The translations under genes were made by a program, and so were the position numbers. A DNA stretch of 64,000 bases, taken from the NCBI GenBank assembly GCA_033977485.1, contig CM066984.1, forward strand, positions 29,803,501 to 29,867,500. The letters run 5' to 3'. The notes beneath the pieces are model-generated. The model saw only the letters and a list, made by a program, of their open reading frames with translations. It was not told where the DNA came from and did not search any database. Each line of letters begins with the position of its first letter. Within the stretch, counting starts at the first letter, position 1. Origin of the DNA: Hydrangea macrophylla (taxonomy: Eukaryota; Streptophyta; Magnoliopsida; Cornales; Hydrangeaceae). Positions 32,741 through 44,508 of this stretch are shown piece by piece.

Positions 32741-35700
32741 TGTGGACACCAGGTTTCCACCGCTTCGTTTGCTTTTTGAAACTTGTTTTGATTTTTGAAT
32801 CAAGGAAAGAGAAAAGGTCTGTTGAAAACAGATATAGAGTCGGCACTTGGTCTTTAAGGAACCAAGAAACCTTATTTTGACTCACCCAAATGGATAAAGG
32901 GCACCGGCCCTTCATAACCAAAGAACTTGGCTCGGGGTTTTGGTACGAGAGAGGAAGGAGCCTTTGTCACGACTAAAACACCCTCAACTCGCCCCGTCTC
33001 TCGACGGGCCTCAATTAGCATCCAAATAATCATCTTATACTATGTATGGTTCGGCAATTAATACTATGATAGTATATTACATCACATAAGAATCTTGAAA
33101 TTGAAAATCAAAAGATAAGATATCATTCATAAGATTTAAGTCAAATATCATACAATGTAAAGTGAAAATCACACAAATAAACCTAAGAAAAATCGTCTAA
33201 TCATGTATCAAATAATCAAGACTTCCTAATCTAAAGGGGGCATGAATTGTTCTTGAAACAAATAAACAAAGAAATCAAAATATGCTTAGCAAGCTAGTAT
33301 GATGCATGTTAATCTTTGAGAAAAGAAGACCTCTCAATCCCCGGGACGGATGAGAAAGGATGATTAGATCGAGGGGAAGCATGAACGTGTGATCAAGTTC
33401 ATTCCTTATAATCTTCTTAGATTAAGAGCCATGAAGGCCCCAAATCTTGCATGGATGCAATGTATGTATCTAGAATGTGCCAAGGTTGTAGTGTGCTTTG
33501 TGTTCATGGATTCCTAGAATGACTTAGAAGTCTAAAATGTGTATGACTGGATGAATGAAATCAACATGGGATATGTACAAATATAGTATGAAGTACTTCC
33601 TAAGATATGAACTAATTTGGAATACATATAAGCATCAAATCAAAGAATAAAAGTTAAAATGTGCTTGCTGTGAATAGTGGACAGAATAGTAACATGATCT
33701 TCGAAAAATTGAAAAGAGGGGTTAGGAACGTTTTCAATGCATGATTTGTTATGGGGATGTTCCTTATTGTGTCTAGAATACAACCCAAAAAACCAATCTT
33801 TAATAACTATCATAGATTGAGAGAAATAATATAAACAACAGATGTCACTCAGAAACAGAGTCCGTACTGTCGACTGAAATGTTGAAAAATGTTAGAAAAT
33901 GGAAACGAATGATCTAGGGGCCCATTTTATACAGAACGTTCCCTATGACATTGAAGTTTAAGGGAAAAATAAGTTGGGACCACCCCTTTTGGAAAATATT
34001 TCTGAAAAAGAAGTTGGAAGTTAGTCAAGCTGCTGTGACAGCAGAGGCAGAATGTTTGGAAGGAATGTTTGGGTCCAAATGGACCATTTTCAAGTACTTC
34101 CAAGTCAAATCAAAAATAATGGGTGTTCTCCAATGAGTTAGGAAGACTTTCCAAGTGGCCTTGCATCCATACATTGAGTGTTGAGTTCTAGAGAAATCTT
34201 TGAACTCAGATCACTCACTGTTTTGACTCACTGTTTTGAAGATTTTTGGGGAAAACAAGGTTTTCTTTCTTGAGATCAAAATGATGGGGATTGAAGGGGT
34301 TTTTGGAATAGAGGTTTTGAAAATGTATTTTCAATACTCGATAAAGATTATAGCCACTTAAAATGCCAACATCAAACTCATCATCAAGAATCTCCAAGAT
34401 TGTTGGAGAGATTTATTTTTATTTGAACATAACTTCAATACACTTTAAGAATACTTTGGAGGTATTGAAGTTATGATCATCATCTATCAAATATGTTTTT
34501 GAGGTCAAGAGCTACTATCCATAAGGATTCACTCACCCCAAACTTCATGTCATCATTTAGATGATGATGAACTAGTAAGTAAATAAAGAAAATTAAAAAG
34601 AAATGAGGTGAGAAGAGATGAACAATGAATAAACAAGCAAGTAGATAACAATCAATAGATGATAATCAATGTGATTTTGGACTTGTAGCTTGGTGTTTCA
34701 CTCATAGATTTTGACATTTGGACGTGGAAGTAGCTTCCTAACTCAAAAATGCTCAAGAATGGTGATTGGGGGTGTTTGGGATGTGAAGTATAAGAGAGGT
34801 AATGGAAGAACACAAGATTAAAACTCACTTTCTATAGCAAAATAGTAGGAGGAAGCTCCTTTTCTCTCTTCTAAACCTATCTCTATCTCTCTTCTTCTCT
34901 ACAACTTTTTAAGCTTTTGCACTTGGCCCTCCCAAAATGAAGAGCAATGGGGGGTTTATATAGGCCAATTTGGGGTGGTTTTGGGATTTTAGAAGTGTTC
35001 CCATTGGTCCCAAACATCTGTGAACATAAAACTACGTCGTTTTGGTTTTCAATTAATCAAATTGGACCCCCCAAAAAATTATAAAAAATGGACTCTGCAA
35101 GGGTTGAGTGTCGCGGCGGCACTGGGCCTGTGCCACTACGGCAGTGGGCCAGTGCCGCGGCGGCACTGCTCCTCAGACGCCCAGAAATTTACGTTTAGGC
35201 CCCCAGAGATTCCGGTATTCGCGAAAAGGCCCTATTTTGTCCGAAATTCACAGAAAATGCATACGAACTCCAAATTGAGGTTGTGATATACCGTTGGAAA
35301 GGTAATGGAGTCTAATTTACATAAAAAATAGTTCATGGATAGGTAACTTTGAAAAGTTTTACAGTATTTGCGATAAAAGCCGATTTGATCGCCTTTTTCG
35401 CCTTTAGAAATTTATAATAAACTCGTTTTAAATTCGAAAATTATGTGCGATATACCGTCGGAAAGCTATTGATCTCTAGTATCCATGAAAAATATTTGAA
35501 AATTGCTACGATGCTCCAGTTTTAAAGTCAAACTCTGGTCAAACCTGGGATTCCCAAGAAGTTCTGGAAACTTCTGGGAGTTTACAAGAGCTGACGTTTT
35601 CGCTCGATTTTCTTTTAAAACTCATTTTAATACTTTTCCCATGATCTAGAATGATTTCGGTGAATTCGGACGATTTCGGTCAAACTTGGTCAAACTCTGG

Positions 35701-36024
35701 TCAAACCTAGTCAAACCTTGGTCAAACCGGTCAACGGGGACTTTCGGGGAACTTCTGGGACTTCCGGGGGTCTCTGGGAGCTGACGATTTCTTTCGGTTT
35801 TACTTAAAAACTCATTTTATCATTTTTCTTATGACATAGCATGTTTTCAGAACTTCGGGACCAAATCTGGGAGTTTTTGGGCTTTCAGGGGCATTTTGGT
35901 CAACCTGAGCATTCTGAGAGATAGAGCTGACTTCCAGGAGTCCTTTTGAGTCTTTTACGATCATTGTGAACCACCAAGCTATGGGTCTCCTAAATCTGAT
36001 AGTCGACAAAATGGGGTGTCTACA
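32741..36024 (-). repeat. E2 5' LTR (3.3 kb)
   Basis: Right-hand LTR, colinear with 22630-25867. A minus-strand TATATAAA lies at about 34955-34963, so the element's transcript would start near 34925 and run leftward. It ends in TGTCTACA followed by GAAGG. Confidence 0.85.
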
Positions 36025-36029
36025 GAAGG
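36025..36029. other. E2 target-site duplication, right
   Basis: GAAGG, matching 22625-22629. Removing E2 plus one copy restores a continuous Tekay-like PPT/LTR junction. Confidence 0.85.
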
Positions 36030-36189
36030 GTAGAATGTAATACCTCGTAATTTTTTTTATATAAATATTCATTTTTAAATATGTTAAGGAATCAAGCTGA
36101 ATTTTTACGTGTTATTAATTGGCTGTGTGCATTTACATTTTAATGGTCATTTATTTATTTGTGGGTAATTTTTTTGTATTGGTATTAAT

Positions 36190-37050
36190 TACTGTACGAA
36201 GTTTTGTAAAGTTAAGTGATAGGGTTAGAGTGGTAAAAGTTTAAATTGGCCAAGTTATTGAAGAGTGATGTATTAATTTTTTAGCAATTTTTATAGGCCC
36301 GTAAATGTGTTAAATAATGTAATTAACATTCAGATTAAGTACCGAGGTCATGGGTACCCATTGAGCTACTCATTTTAGTACTTTGTACTACATTTTGGAC
36401 CCATATGATGTCTTTTTGTGAGCCCATTAGACAAAAAATGGGATTTCATATGTATACATGTGTTATTTGTATATATTGTGTATGTATATAGTATATCATG
36501 TGTACGAAGTTTTTATAGGCCCGTAAATGTGTTAAATAATGTAATTAATATTCAGATTAAGTATCAGAGTCATGGGTACCCATTGAACTACACATTTTAG
36601 TACTTTGTACTACATTTTGGACTCATATGATGTCTTTTTGTGAGCCCATTAGACAAAAAAATGGGATTTCATATGTATATATATGTTATTTGTATATTTT
36701 GTGTATGTATATAGTATATTAAGCTGTGTATATGTGTTATTTGTCTTTTTGTAATTTTTATTATTATTATTAATTACTGTACGAAGTTTTGTAAAGTTAA
36801 ATGGTAGGGTTAGAGTGGTAAAATTTTAAATTGACCAAGTTATTGAAGAGTGATGTGATAATTTTTTTAGCAGCATTTATAGACCCGTAAATGTGTTAAA
36901 TAATGTAATTAACATTCAGATTAAGTACCGGGGTCATGGGTACCCATTGAGCTACTCATTTTAGTACTTTGTACTACATTTTAGACCCATATGTTGTCTT
37001 TTTGTGAGCCCATTAGACAAAAAATGGGATTTCATATGTATATATGTATT
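36190..37050 (+). repeat. Internal LTR triplication (about 220-290 bp units)
   Basis: The words 'aggcccgtaaatgtgttaaa', 'catgggtacccattgagcta' and 'gagcccattagacaaaaa' appear three times, near 36297, 36515 and 36885. The first and third units also share a longer upstream part ('ttactgtacgaagttttgta' and on). These are tandem duplications within one LTR. Confidence 0.85.
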
Positions 37051-37057
37051 ATTTGTA

Positions 37058-37239
37058 CAAAGATTCTCTAAAGAGGGCGCCCTTCCTTTATTAAAGAGAG
37101 GGCCTCTGTGTTTGACCGTCGGATCGTGTTTAAAAACTGTGAAATGACAAAATTGCCATTAATGAAAACACGATCACACGGCCAAAACAGAGGCCCTCTC
37201 TTTAAGAAAAAAAGGGCACCTTCTTTAGAGCCTGACTGG
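37058..37239. mobile_element. MITE family M, copy 1 (182 bp)
   Basis: A foldback element with arms reading 'ctctaaagagggcgccct' and its complement 'aggg...ctttagag', and inner words 'gaccgtcggatcgtgttt' and 'cacgatc...cggcc'. It is flanked by the 9-base duplication TTATTTGTA (37049-37057 and 37240-37248). A 9-base duplication suggests the Mutator superfamily. Inserted in the Tekay-like LTR. Confidence 0.85.
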
Positions 37240-39577
37240 TTATTTGTATATGCTGTGTATGTATATAGTATATTATGTGTTAAGTACATATATACTTATA
37301 TAAAACCCTAGCCTCCATATAATAATAATCATAAAAAAAAAAAGGAAAAAGGAAAAGAGAGAACAGACGTGAGATAGAGAGAAAGAGAGTAGAGGCAACC
37401 CTAGCCACCTAGAAGAAGAAGAAAAAGAGAAGAGAAGGTTTAGAAGGGAGGAAAAAGGAGAATGGTCTCGGATTCGTAGATACGTGTAGAATCGTGGAGC
37501 GTAACCAGTTCGTGTTGTCAATTTTTGATCCAAGCTAGGTGAGTTAAATGTGTGTATTAGAGTATATACAGATACACATATGTATAAATCCATACGCGAG
37601 TGAATAAATTTCTTACATGTCTAATTTAATTGTTGGTGTTTAATTTTTTTGCGTTAAAATGCACAGTATTATTGTTGAATTAATTTATGACTTTTGTGTG
37701 ACTTCATGAATTTGATCCTCGGGTAATGATCCTAGGATATTCGTAAATGGTATATTAATTGGTTCGTTTTTTTTATTTTTTATTTTTTATTTTTTTGCAA
37801 TTCTAATAGTTTCTGTAACTTCAGAAAAATATTAAAAAATCGTGGCTTAGAATTTTACTAATATTTTATTAAAAATATTAGTAAAACATGATTCTGCACA
37901 CTTTTCGTGTTTTAAGTTTTTCATGATTCTACATCATTTGTGCAGAAATTTAAAATTACAATAGCAGATTTTAGTATGGTTAAACGTGTGAAATTTGGGG
38001 AATATGAATTCTTTGTGGATTTTCTATTCGTAAATATGACTTAACGAAAAATTACTTAGAGATACATGAATTCTCATATGATGTTGAGCCATGAAAAATT
38101 AGTGATAGTCATTGAATTTGATTCCGATGAAATTTTATAATTCTGAGAATGCAAAAATAGTTTCAAGTTACTTAGTGTTCACCGCTCCCCATTGTGTTAT
38201 TTTTTTCGGTAGCTCGACTTGCTGAGTGTACCTTTATGCTAGTGGCTTTGTGATCAAGCTGGCCTAAGCCTTATGTTCGACCTAATTTATAGACGTCTAG
38301 GTATATTGACAGCCCTTCTGTTGTGTATACCTGGTTTGGTTGATACCCCAATCAAACTGACACCAGAGTGGATGTTGGTAGTATGTTCGGGCACATAATG
38401 TATACCATGGAGGGTGGCCAAGTGGTGGACCTAGGAAATTGAATAATGAATTGTTCATAAAAGTAAGAGTATGGTTATAAATAAATTCCCGAAGAGTTAA
38501 CCGTTCAAGTAAATTACTTCTTTGATTGGTGTTATTTTAACTTTAATTGTTTTTAACATATAACTTAGGACTAAGATTTTCATTCTAGTGATATTTTAAT
38601 AAAAAGGTGTTCTGCACATCTTCAGATATTTTTGTGGTTACTAACTTTTGTTTTGCAGGATGGTGGGCCCATTAACGTTTAATAGGTTTGGCTCACCATA
38701 AGTAGATTGGTAAGTATGAAATTCGTAGCAGCTTGGAGTTTTGGGCAAGAAACTACTTGCCACCACATGAATGGAAATTACTCTATTGTCCAGATATGTA
38801 TGTAGAACTACCTGTCTTGGGCCAAGAGTGTTGTAGTGTGGTTTGTAGTTTACGGGTTCAAGTTGGATCCCTAACACTTGTTGTTTTGTTTAACTCATAC
38901 CAGTCATGTGATTGAGAAATTATTCAGTGAGCCCGCCACACCACATCAGCATGCTAACGTGGTGTGACCATTTAATCCCACCCGAGTGTGTTATGCATTC
39001 GGCGGCTTTTTTATATGAAACGCAGTCGAATGCATTTGTGCAGGTTTAGTATTTGGAAATTTTCTGTAAAGCTGTTGATGTCTTGGAGTTGCAATTATAT
39101 AGAATTGTACTTTGCATTTAGTTGTATCTTATTTATTTTTATTTATGGCATTGTGGACCATATTTGTATTATTGTAATAAGAATTGTATATTGGGTATTG
39201 TGAACGTTATAGGTACTCTGACCAATGGATGTATAGATTTTATTCTTATTTATTTTCTTTCTGCTGAACTCTGTAAGGAGGGTTTTTGTTTAATGAAAAT
39301 AAAATTTCTTATGTAAATCGAAATGATATAATATTTATAATGAAACTTTATTTTTTATAATGAAAATGAATGTTTGGGAATACAAATTTAATAATAAAGG
39401 ATTTTTCTTTAAACACAAGATCACATATCCTTATTCAATGAGTATTAAATACTATTTTCAATAAATTATCTGTTCGTTTGTGAGAGAATGTTACTCTCAA
39501 GATTTTGGCAATTGAATATTCGTCCGAATACATGCTCTGGATTGAATATTTAGTTATCCAAAATTCGAGGTGTGACA

Positions 39578-39910
39578 GCCTAGTCCCTACCTGGGGATGC
39601 TATAGGGCCTACTAGTCCCTACCTGGGGATGCTAGGGCCTAAGGCCATGGGCCGGACTTAAGGCCCATTTTTTTTTAACTGGTCACGAGCCAGGCATTTT
39701 TTTGCAACCATACTAGTGGCTATATATCCAAAAGAAAATATAAATAAATCCATACTTCACAAGTTCAAATCTTAAATTTGGTTCTCAAATGATTTAACAG
39801 TTGTACGGCACAAGATGTGACATTGATCGGTCGTACCGCATATTCCTTTATGCAATATAACTGACAAAACATTGTGATACAAATTTAAAATTCAAATTTG
39901 GGAAAAAAAT
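39578..39910. other. Intergenic stretch
   Basis: Opens with a tandem duplication of about 37 bases ('cctagtccctacctggggat' twice, 39579-39650). The rest is AT-rich with nothing recognisable. Confidence 0.5.
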
Positions 39911-40951
39911 GGTGTGTTTGATAACCCAATAAACAATTTTAGCACTTTATTTTTTTTATTGCGTTTGACAGTTTACCACTGGATTGAAAAAGCATCCAAA
40001 AACTTGTTGAAAACTATAAGTGAAGAGATTCAATTGAAATTATTCAACAAATGTTGTCTATTTAAGTGCTTAATATACTATTTTTAGTATTATAAATACA
40101 ATCGCTTAAAATATTCAATATTTTAAATTCAACGCAAAATTTTAAGTAGTTATTTTTTAATTTTATCTAACGAAAGAAAATATTGTCACTAAAATCCAAA
40201 ACACACGTCTTTCCCTCTCAAGGAAATAAATTTATATGAGTAGTAGGAAGCTAAAATCACACCCTTTTACAAGCAACATTTGGATTGTGGCAAAAGAACA
40301 AGGTGTATATCTAAACAAGATCAATAAAGTGTAGTCAAAACTCAAGGGTACTTTCGAAGAAACAACTTTGTATGGGAGAGGCAACAATTTTCCCTGTTAG
40401 TGTCTTCCAAGTGAGATACACATATATATAGCAGGTGACCCCTTAGATTGGTTCGGTGTCGGCTTTATGAATAGACACGTTTCGATCATGGATTGGTCAC
40501 CATCACCACATATCAAAAATTCACTAAGTTGACCGTATCAAGACCCACATGTCAACCTATTCAAGTACATGCCATGCCACTATAATGTGTTAGTGGATTA
40601 AGTAGGATACATGTTGAATTTCTTCCAAATGGTGAACAGTCAAAAGTAAAATATTGGTTTTGGAAAAGAGTAAGATCCGTTTAATAAAATTAGAAATTAA
40701 ATATTGAAATTAAGTGTTCAATTGTAAGTATTGAATGTTTTAAGCGATCGAATTTACAGTATTGAAAATAGTATTTTAAGTATTAAAATATATTGCATTC
40801 AGTGATAATTTTCAGTAAAAAAATTATACTTAATATTTTAGTAGATTTTTTGCTACTTTTCAATTTAAGTGGTATATTATCAAACACACTAAAAAAGTAT
40901 AATGATAAAATTTTTTATTTTCAGCACTTAATTGGGTTATTAAACACACCC
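39911..40951. mobile_element. Non-autonomous TIR DNA transposon (about 1 kb)
   Basis: The left end 'ggtgtgtttgataacccaat' matches the complement of the right end 'attgggttattaaacacacc'. The inverted similarity continues with interruptions for 200 bases or more inside ('cttaatat', 'caatcgcttaaaatattcaa' and its counterpart near 40735). No transposase frame. The target duplication was not resolved, so the superfamily is open. Confidence 0.65.
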
Positions 40952-40958
40952 TAAGTAA

Positions 40959-41142
40959 CAGTCAGACTCTAAAGAGGGCGCCCTCTCTTAATTTATTAAA
41001 GAAAGAGCTTCTGTTTTGACCGTCGGATCGTGTTTTCATTAACGACAGTTTTGTCATTTCACAATTTTTAAACACGATCTGACGGTCAAAACAGAGGCGC
41101 TCTCTTTAATAAAGAGATGGTGCCCTCTTTAGAGATTTTTCG
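40959..41142. mobile_element. MITE family M, copy 2 (184 bp)
   Basis: Same foldback family as 37058-37239, with the central part in the opposite orientation relative to copy 1. It is flanked by CCCTAAGTAA on both sides (40949-40958 and 41143-41152), a 9-10-base duplication. It inserted exactly across the right terminus of the TIR transposon at 39911-40951. Confidence 0.85.
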
Positions 41143-41977
41143 CCCTAAGTAATATTTTTATCAAATTTTGAATCTCAAATGCATCTCAAATATATGTGGC
41201 AGTATATCCACTAAATTTTGATTAGAAGATGTTGAAGTGGTCCTATCAATATTGAAGATGATCACACTATAACACGTATTTAGAAAACATTTAAGATACA
41301 AAATTTTAAAAATATAAGAATACAGTGTGAAAATTAGTTTTCTGGTCAAAGTCGAGAAACAAGTCGAGAAAATTTAGGATTTGTTTGGAGAACTATTGAA
41401 AACTTTAATACTTAGGTTGTATCAGAATATTAAATCAATTTGAAAAATTACAGCCAAATGCCAACCCCTTTTAATTCTTTCAATTTAAGAAACTCAATAA
41501 ATAAGTAAAAGAAAGTACCATAACTTGTTACTTCAAAAGTCAATGAATGGGCGAATGCTTCTATACAATCAAGTGATTTGATTGTAAATCATTTGATATG
41601 TAATGATAAAAAATATTTGTGCCACGGTTACAAATATTATTTATCACATGTATAAAGGTTTTTCTCACCACCGTACAAAAGGGTTTTTTATCATGGGTAC
41701 AAATCTCCCTATCACGGTACAAAAGGTCACAGGGATAAAGTTTCTTTATCATGCATACAAAGCTCCCTTACTAAATTTACAAAGATTTCTTACCACGGGT
41801 AAAACAACAAGTGATTTTGATTTGGTACATACATTTTTGTAAGGGTGCAGTATTTTGTTTTCTTACTACAAACATTTCTTAGTGAATGATTGTAGAATTT
41901 TCCTATAAAAAGACATAATCTTACATCTATTTTTCAAGTCGTCATTTGCACATCATCCAATAAATAAATTTAGTGAA
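41143..41977. other. Intergenic stretch
   Basis: AT-rich. The part 41610-41810 has degenerate words 'ggtacaaa' and 'ttatcacggg' at about 25-45-base intervals on the plus strand. No gene or transposon terminus was recognised. Confidence 0.5.
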
Positions 41978-42588
41978 TGATATGTCTAAAATTATCCAGT
42001 CATGAAGTCAGTCTGCTACGTCACCGGGAGGTGCGGGTTACTTTGGTAACGGCGCCAATAGCTCAGAGATCCCGAAGTGTTCTTCAGGATCGCCCGGCTC
42101 GTGCCAACGGTCCGGGCACGAAAGGCCGCGGCATCCTGTGGACGTGGCCTAACCAGCAGTTTCCTAAACCAGCAGCAAGACTGCAAGATGGAATGTGGCA
42201 GTTTCCTAAACCGCTTAGGAAACTCTCCCCAAATCATGCAAATCAATTGTAATCAGATTAGACTTCCTAATCTAACTCGCTTACCATGTATGGGTGGACT
42301 CTTGCACCTATAAAAGAGCCCACCTACCCTGTCTACAGGGACCTGAAGAACTCTCTAGATAGCAAGCATAGAACACAGAATTCACCATTGTAAGCATATA
42401 CCCGGCCGGTATTACTGGTAGTGCCGCCCCTCTTTGTTGGCTCACTAGGCCCGCCGGTGATCTGCTAGTGAACGCGCACAAACGCAACCGTGGACGTAGG
42501 TCACCTTATTAATGGGGCTGAACCACACATAATTTGCTTGTGTCTTTTTCTCTCTTTAGATCGTTCTTACCAATTTTTGGCATCATCA
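41978..42588 (+). repeat. 5' LTR of Tat-type element (611 bp)
   Basis: Starts TGATATGTCTAAAATT, ends CATCATCA. A TATA-like 'ctataaaagagcccac' lies at about 42308. GC-richer than most of the window. Confidence 0.8.
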
Positions 42589-42590
42589 GT

Positions 42591-42609
42591 TTGGCGCCGT
42601 CTGTGGGAA
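42591..42609 (+). other. Primer-binding site, Tat-type
   Basis: TTGGCGCCGTCTGTGGGAA two bases after the LTR end, identical to 3279-3298 on the other strand. Confidence 0.85.
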
Positions 42610-42649
42610 ACCGACTGTTCCTCTAAAAAACAAATACTGACTGATCAAC

Positions 42650-43824
42650 ATGCCGCCTAGAAGGAGGAAGAAGGTCATTACCCAGCCCGGTCAGGAGGAT
42701 TCGCAGCCCCGGGCGATCGGCTGCCTCCATGACCACAGAACAGGTAACGGCAGTGCTGGCGCAGCTCTTGGAGAGCCAGCGGCGAACGCAAGAACAAATT
42801 GAGATGCTTTTGGCCCGATAGGAAAAGCGTCCTGCATCAAAAGATCTGCCCGAGAAAAGCGCCCCTGTTCAAGAGCCTGCTCGAGTACGAAGGCAAGCCC
42901 GTTCCACCCCGGTGTCCCCACCGGACTGGGAACGCCTCGGTGACGACGAGCGCAGCCAGGCAACCAGGCTCTGGCGGAGGCGAGCTCGGCACAATCCTCG
43001 CCTGGTGGAGGATGCCAGAACTATCATCAACCGGCGGTGCGCGGCCAGAGGGGAGGAACCAGGACGGAAGGCCCGGGAATCAGCCAAAGATCCTCTGACC
43101 CGGAGCCAGGGGGACCTTAGGCACACGATTACTCTGACCCGGAGCCGGGCTCTATCCCCAAGGTCGACGAACTTTGAGGAAGAGGCCTCGTCATCCGATC
43201 CGACCTACCGTTCGGATATAGAGAAAGAACCCAGGCGGGATGACGTTAAGGCCCAGTTTGAGGAACTGTAACAGCAGATTGAGAGGTTGAGCTGCAAGAC
43301 CGGCCACGACCTCACCAACACGGAGACGGAATCACCCTACGCTGCTCGGGTGACGCAGTTCCCTATCCCACGAAAGTTCAAACCCTCTCGCCTCAGCTCC
43401 TACGACGGCACAGGGAGCCCGAAGGACCACATCCGAACCTACAAGGCTCAGATGGCACTGGTCACCATGGTAGACGAGCTACTATGCCTAGCATTTCCCA
43501 ATACCCTTAAAGGGCCAGCAGCACAGTAGTTCCATGCTCTAAAGCCCCGGACGGTTGTTGACTTCAAAGCCCTTAGCAAGCTGTTCATCAGCCAGTTTGT
43601 CGGGATGCTCGATCGGTCACAACCGGACACTCAGCTGCTGGCCGTTAAGCAGCACAAGGGGGAGTCCCTAAGGGAGTATGTGGACCGTTTCAACCAGCAA
43701 AGGCTTCAAATCCGCAATCTCAATGAAACGACCGCAATTATGGCCTCCTGGTGGCCACGTCGTTTCATTGTGACCGACCGGCAACCCTGGTGGAGCTCTC
43801 GAAGAGGGTTGGTAAGTACATAGA
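42650..43824 (+). pseudogene. gag of Tat-type element, 3' truncated
   Basis: Opens with 'MPPRRRKKVITQPG' at 42650. The protein then needs frame changes and crosses stops (a TAG near 42818, TAA near 43269, TAG near 43527). Recognisable gag parts are 'AAR.. TQFPIPRKFKPSRLSSYDG', 'DHIRTYKAQMALV', 'LAFPNTLKGPAAQ', 'FHALKPRTVVDFKALSKLF' and 'LLAVKQHKGESLREYVDRFN', the Tat/Retand-type capsid domain in normal order. The frame ends at 'LVELSKRVGKYIDTY', where it runs into LTR sequence at 43825. Few disruptions compared with the Tekay-like element suggest a younger insertion. Confidence 0.8.
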
Positions 43825-44092
43825 CACCTACCCTATCTACAGGGATCCGAAGAACTCTCTAGCTAGCAAGCATAGAACACAGAATTCACCATTGTACGCA
43901 TATACCCGGCCGGTATTACTGGTAGTGCCACCCCTCTTTGTTGGCTAACTAGGCCCGCCAGTGATCTGCTAGTGAACGTGCACAAGCGCAACCGTGGACG
44001 TAGGTCACCTTGTTAACGGGGCCGAACCTTACATAACTTTCTAGTGTCTTTTTCTCTCTTTAGATCATTCTTACCAATTTTTGGCATCATCA
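43825..44092 (+). repeat. 3' LTR fragment (268 bp)
   Basis: Matches 42321-42588 base for base apart from scattered changes. It is fused to gag at a shared 'cacctaccct' word. Confidence 0.85.
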
Positions 44093-44102
44093 GTGACTAA
44101 AT

Positions 44103-44402
44103 TGTTGGGTGGTCTTGGGCCTTCTCAACTCCAAAAGCTAATTTTTTAGCTTTTGGGGTTGAGAAAGCCCAAGACTATCCAACACTAGTATCAGAGCCCA
44201 GGTTACAATATCTCGGTCCAATAGTCACAAGGGAGAGACTGGTCGAAAGTTTGCCGATCAAAGGCCCGATGTGTGAGGGGGAGATTGTTGGGGTTTCCCA
44301 CATTGATTATGAAAGGGGCTGGTGGTCGGTTTATAAGTGTGAGGGAAAGCCTCATCTCATAAGCTAGCTTTTGGGTTTGAGAAGGCCCAAGACCACCCAA
44401 CA
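44103..44402 (+). mobile_element. TRIM (300 bp) with rearranged left LTR
   Basis: The 3' LTR 44286-44402 (117 bp) starts TGTTGGGG and ends CCCAACA. It is preceded by a PPT 'gtgagggggaga', and a PBS 'tagtatcagagcccagg' (tRNA-Met type) lies at 44186-44202. The left LTR is only 82 bp (44103-44184): its last 37 bp match the 3' LTR end, and the rest is an inverted copy of those 37 bp. TAAAT flanks both sides (44098-44102, 44403-44407). No coding capacity. Confidence 0.85.
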
Positions 44403-44508
44403 TAAATATGATGCACTTCGTATTTTTTTTTTTAAAGAAAAGAACTGTGTTCTAGGAAGGAAATGATAAGAGGGGAGGGGGTGTTTAAACTAGTGGATAG
44501 GTTGGCAA

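Larger units (their letters stand above)
22630..36024 (-). mobile_element. E2: structurally complete, pol-less Ogre-like element (13.4 kb)
   Basis: Two LTRs with identical termini (22630-25867 and 32741-36024), a PBS next to the right LTR and a PPT next to the left LTR define a full minus-strand element. It is flanked by a 5-base GAAGG duplication. The 6.9-kb interior has, in element order, a 5' leader with degenerate repeats (32716-30880), a short broken gag (30854-30289), a 2.2-kb noncoding region, a 26-unit tandem array and a 0.9-kb tail. No protease, RT, RNase H or integrase is present. It must have moved using proteins from an autonomous Ogre/Tat element. It sits in the 3' end of a Tekay-like element, hence is younger than it. 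Confidence 0.85.
36036..39577 (+). repeat. 3' LTR of second Tekay-like element (3.5 kb)
   Basis: Starts TGTAATACCTCG and ends CGAGGTGTGACA, imperfect inverted termini typical of Tekay-like LTRs. It is preceded by a purine tract interrupted by E2. It contains three copies of an internal segment (36190-37050) and a MITE at 37058-37239. A 'tataaaacccta' TATA-like word lies at about 37297. No partner 5' LTR is in the window. Confidence 0.7.
41978..44092 (+). mobile_element. Truncated Tat-type Ty3/gypsy element (gag only)
   Basis: A 611-bp 5' LTR, PBS, most of a gag gene, then the last 268 bp of an LTR joined directly to gag. GTGAA (41973-41977) and GTGAC (44093-44097) flank it, an imperfect 5-base duplication. 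The pol region and the first part of the 3' LTR are deleted. It shares LTR termini and PBS with the minus-strand LTR at 3303-3969. Confidence 0.8.

Noticed and set aside
42691..43126. Arginine-rich minus-strand frames opposite the Tat gag
   Set aside because: They are shadows of a GC-rich gag coding region on the plus strand; no independent domain.
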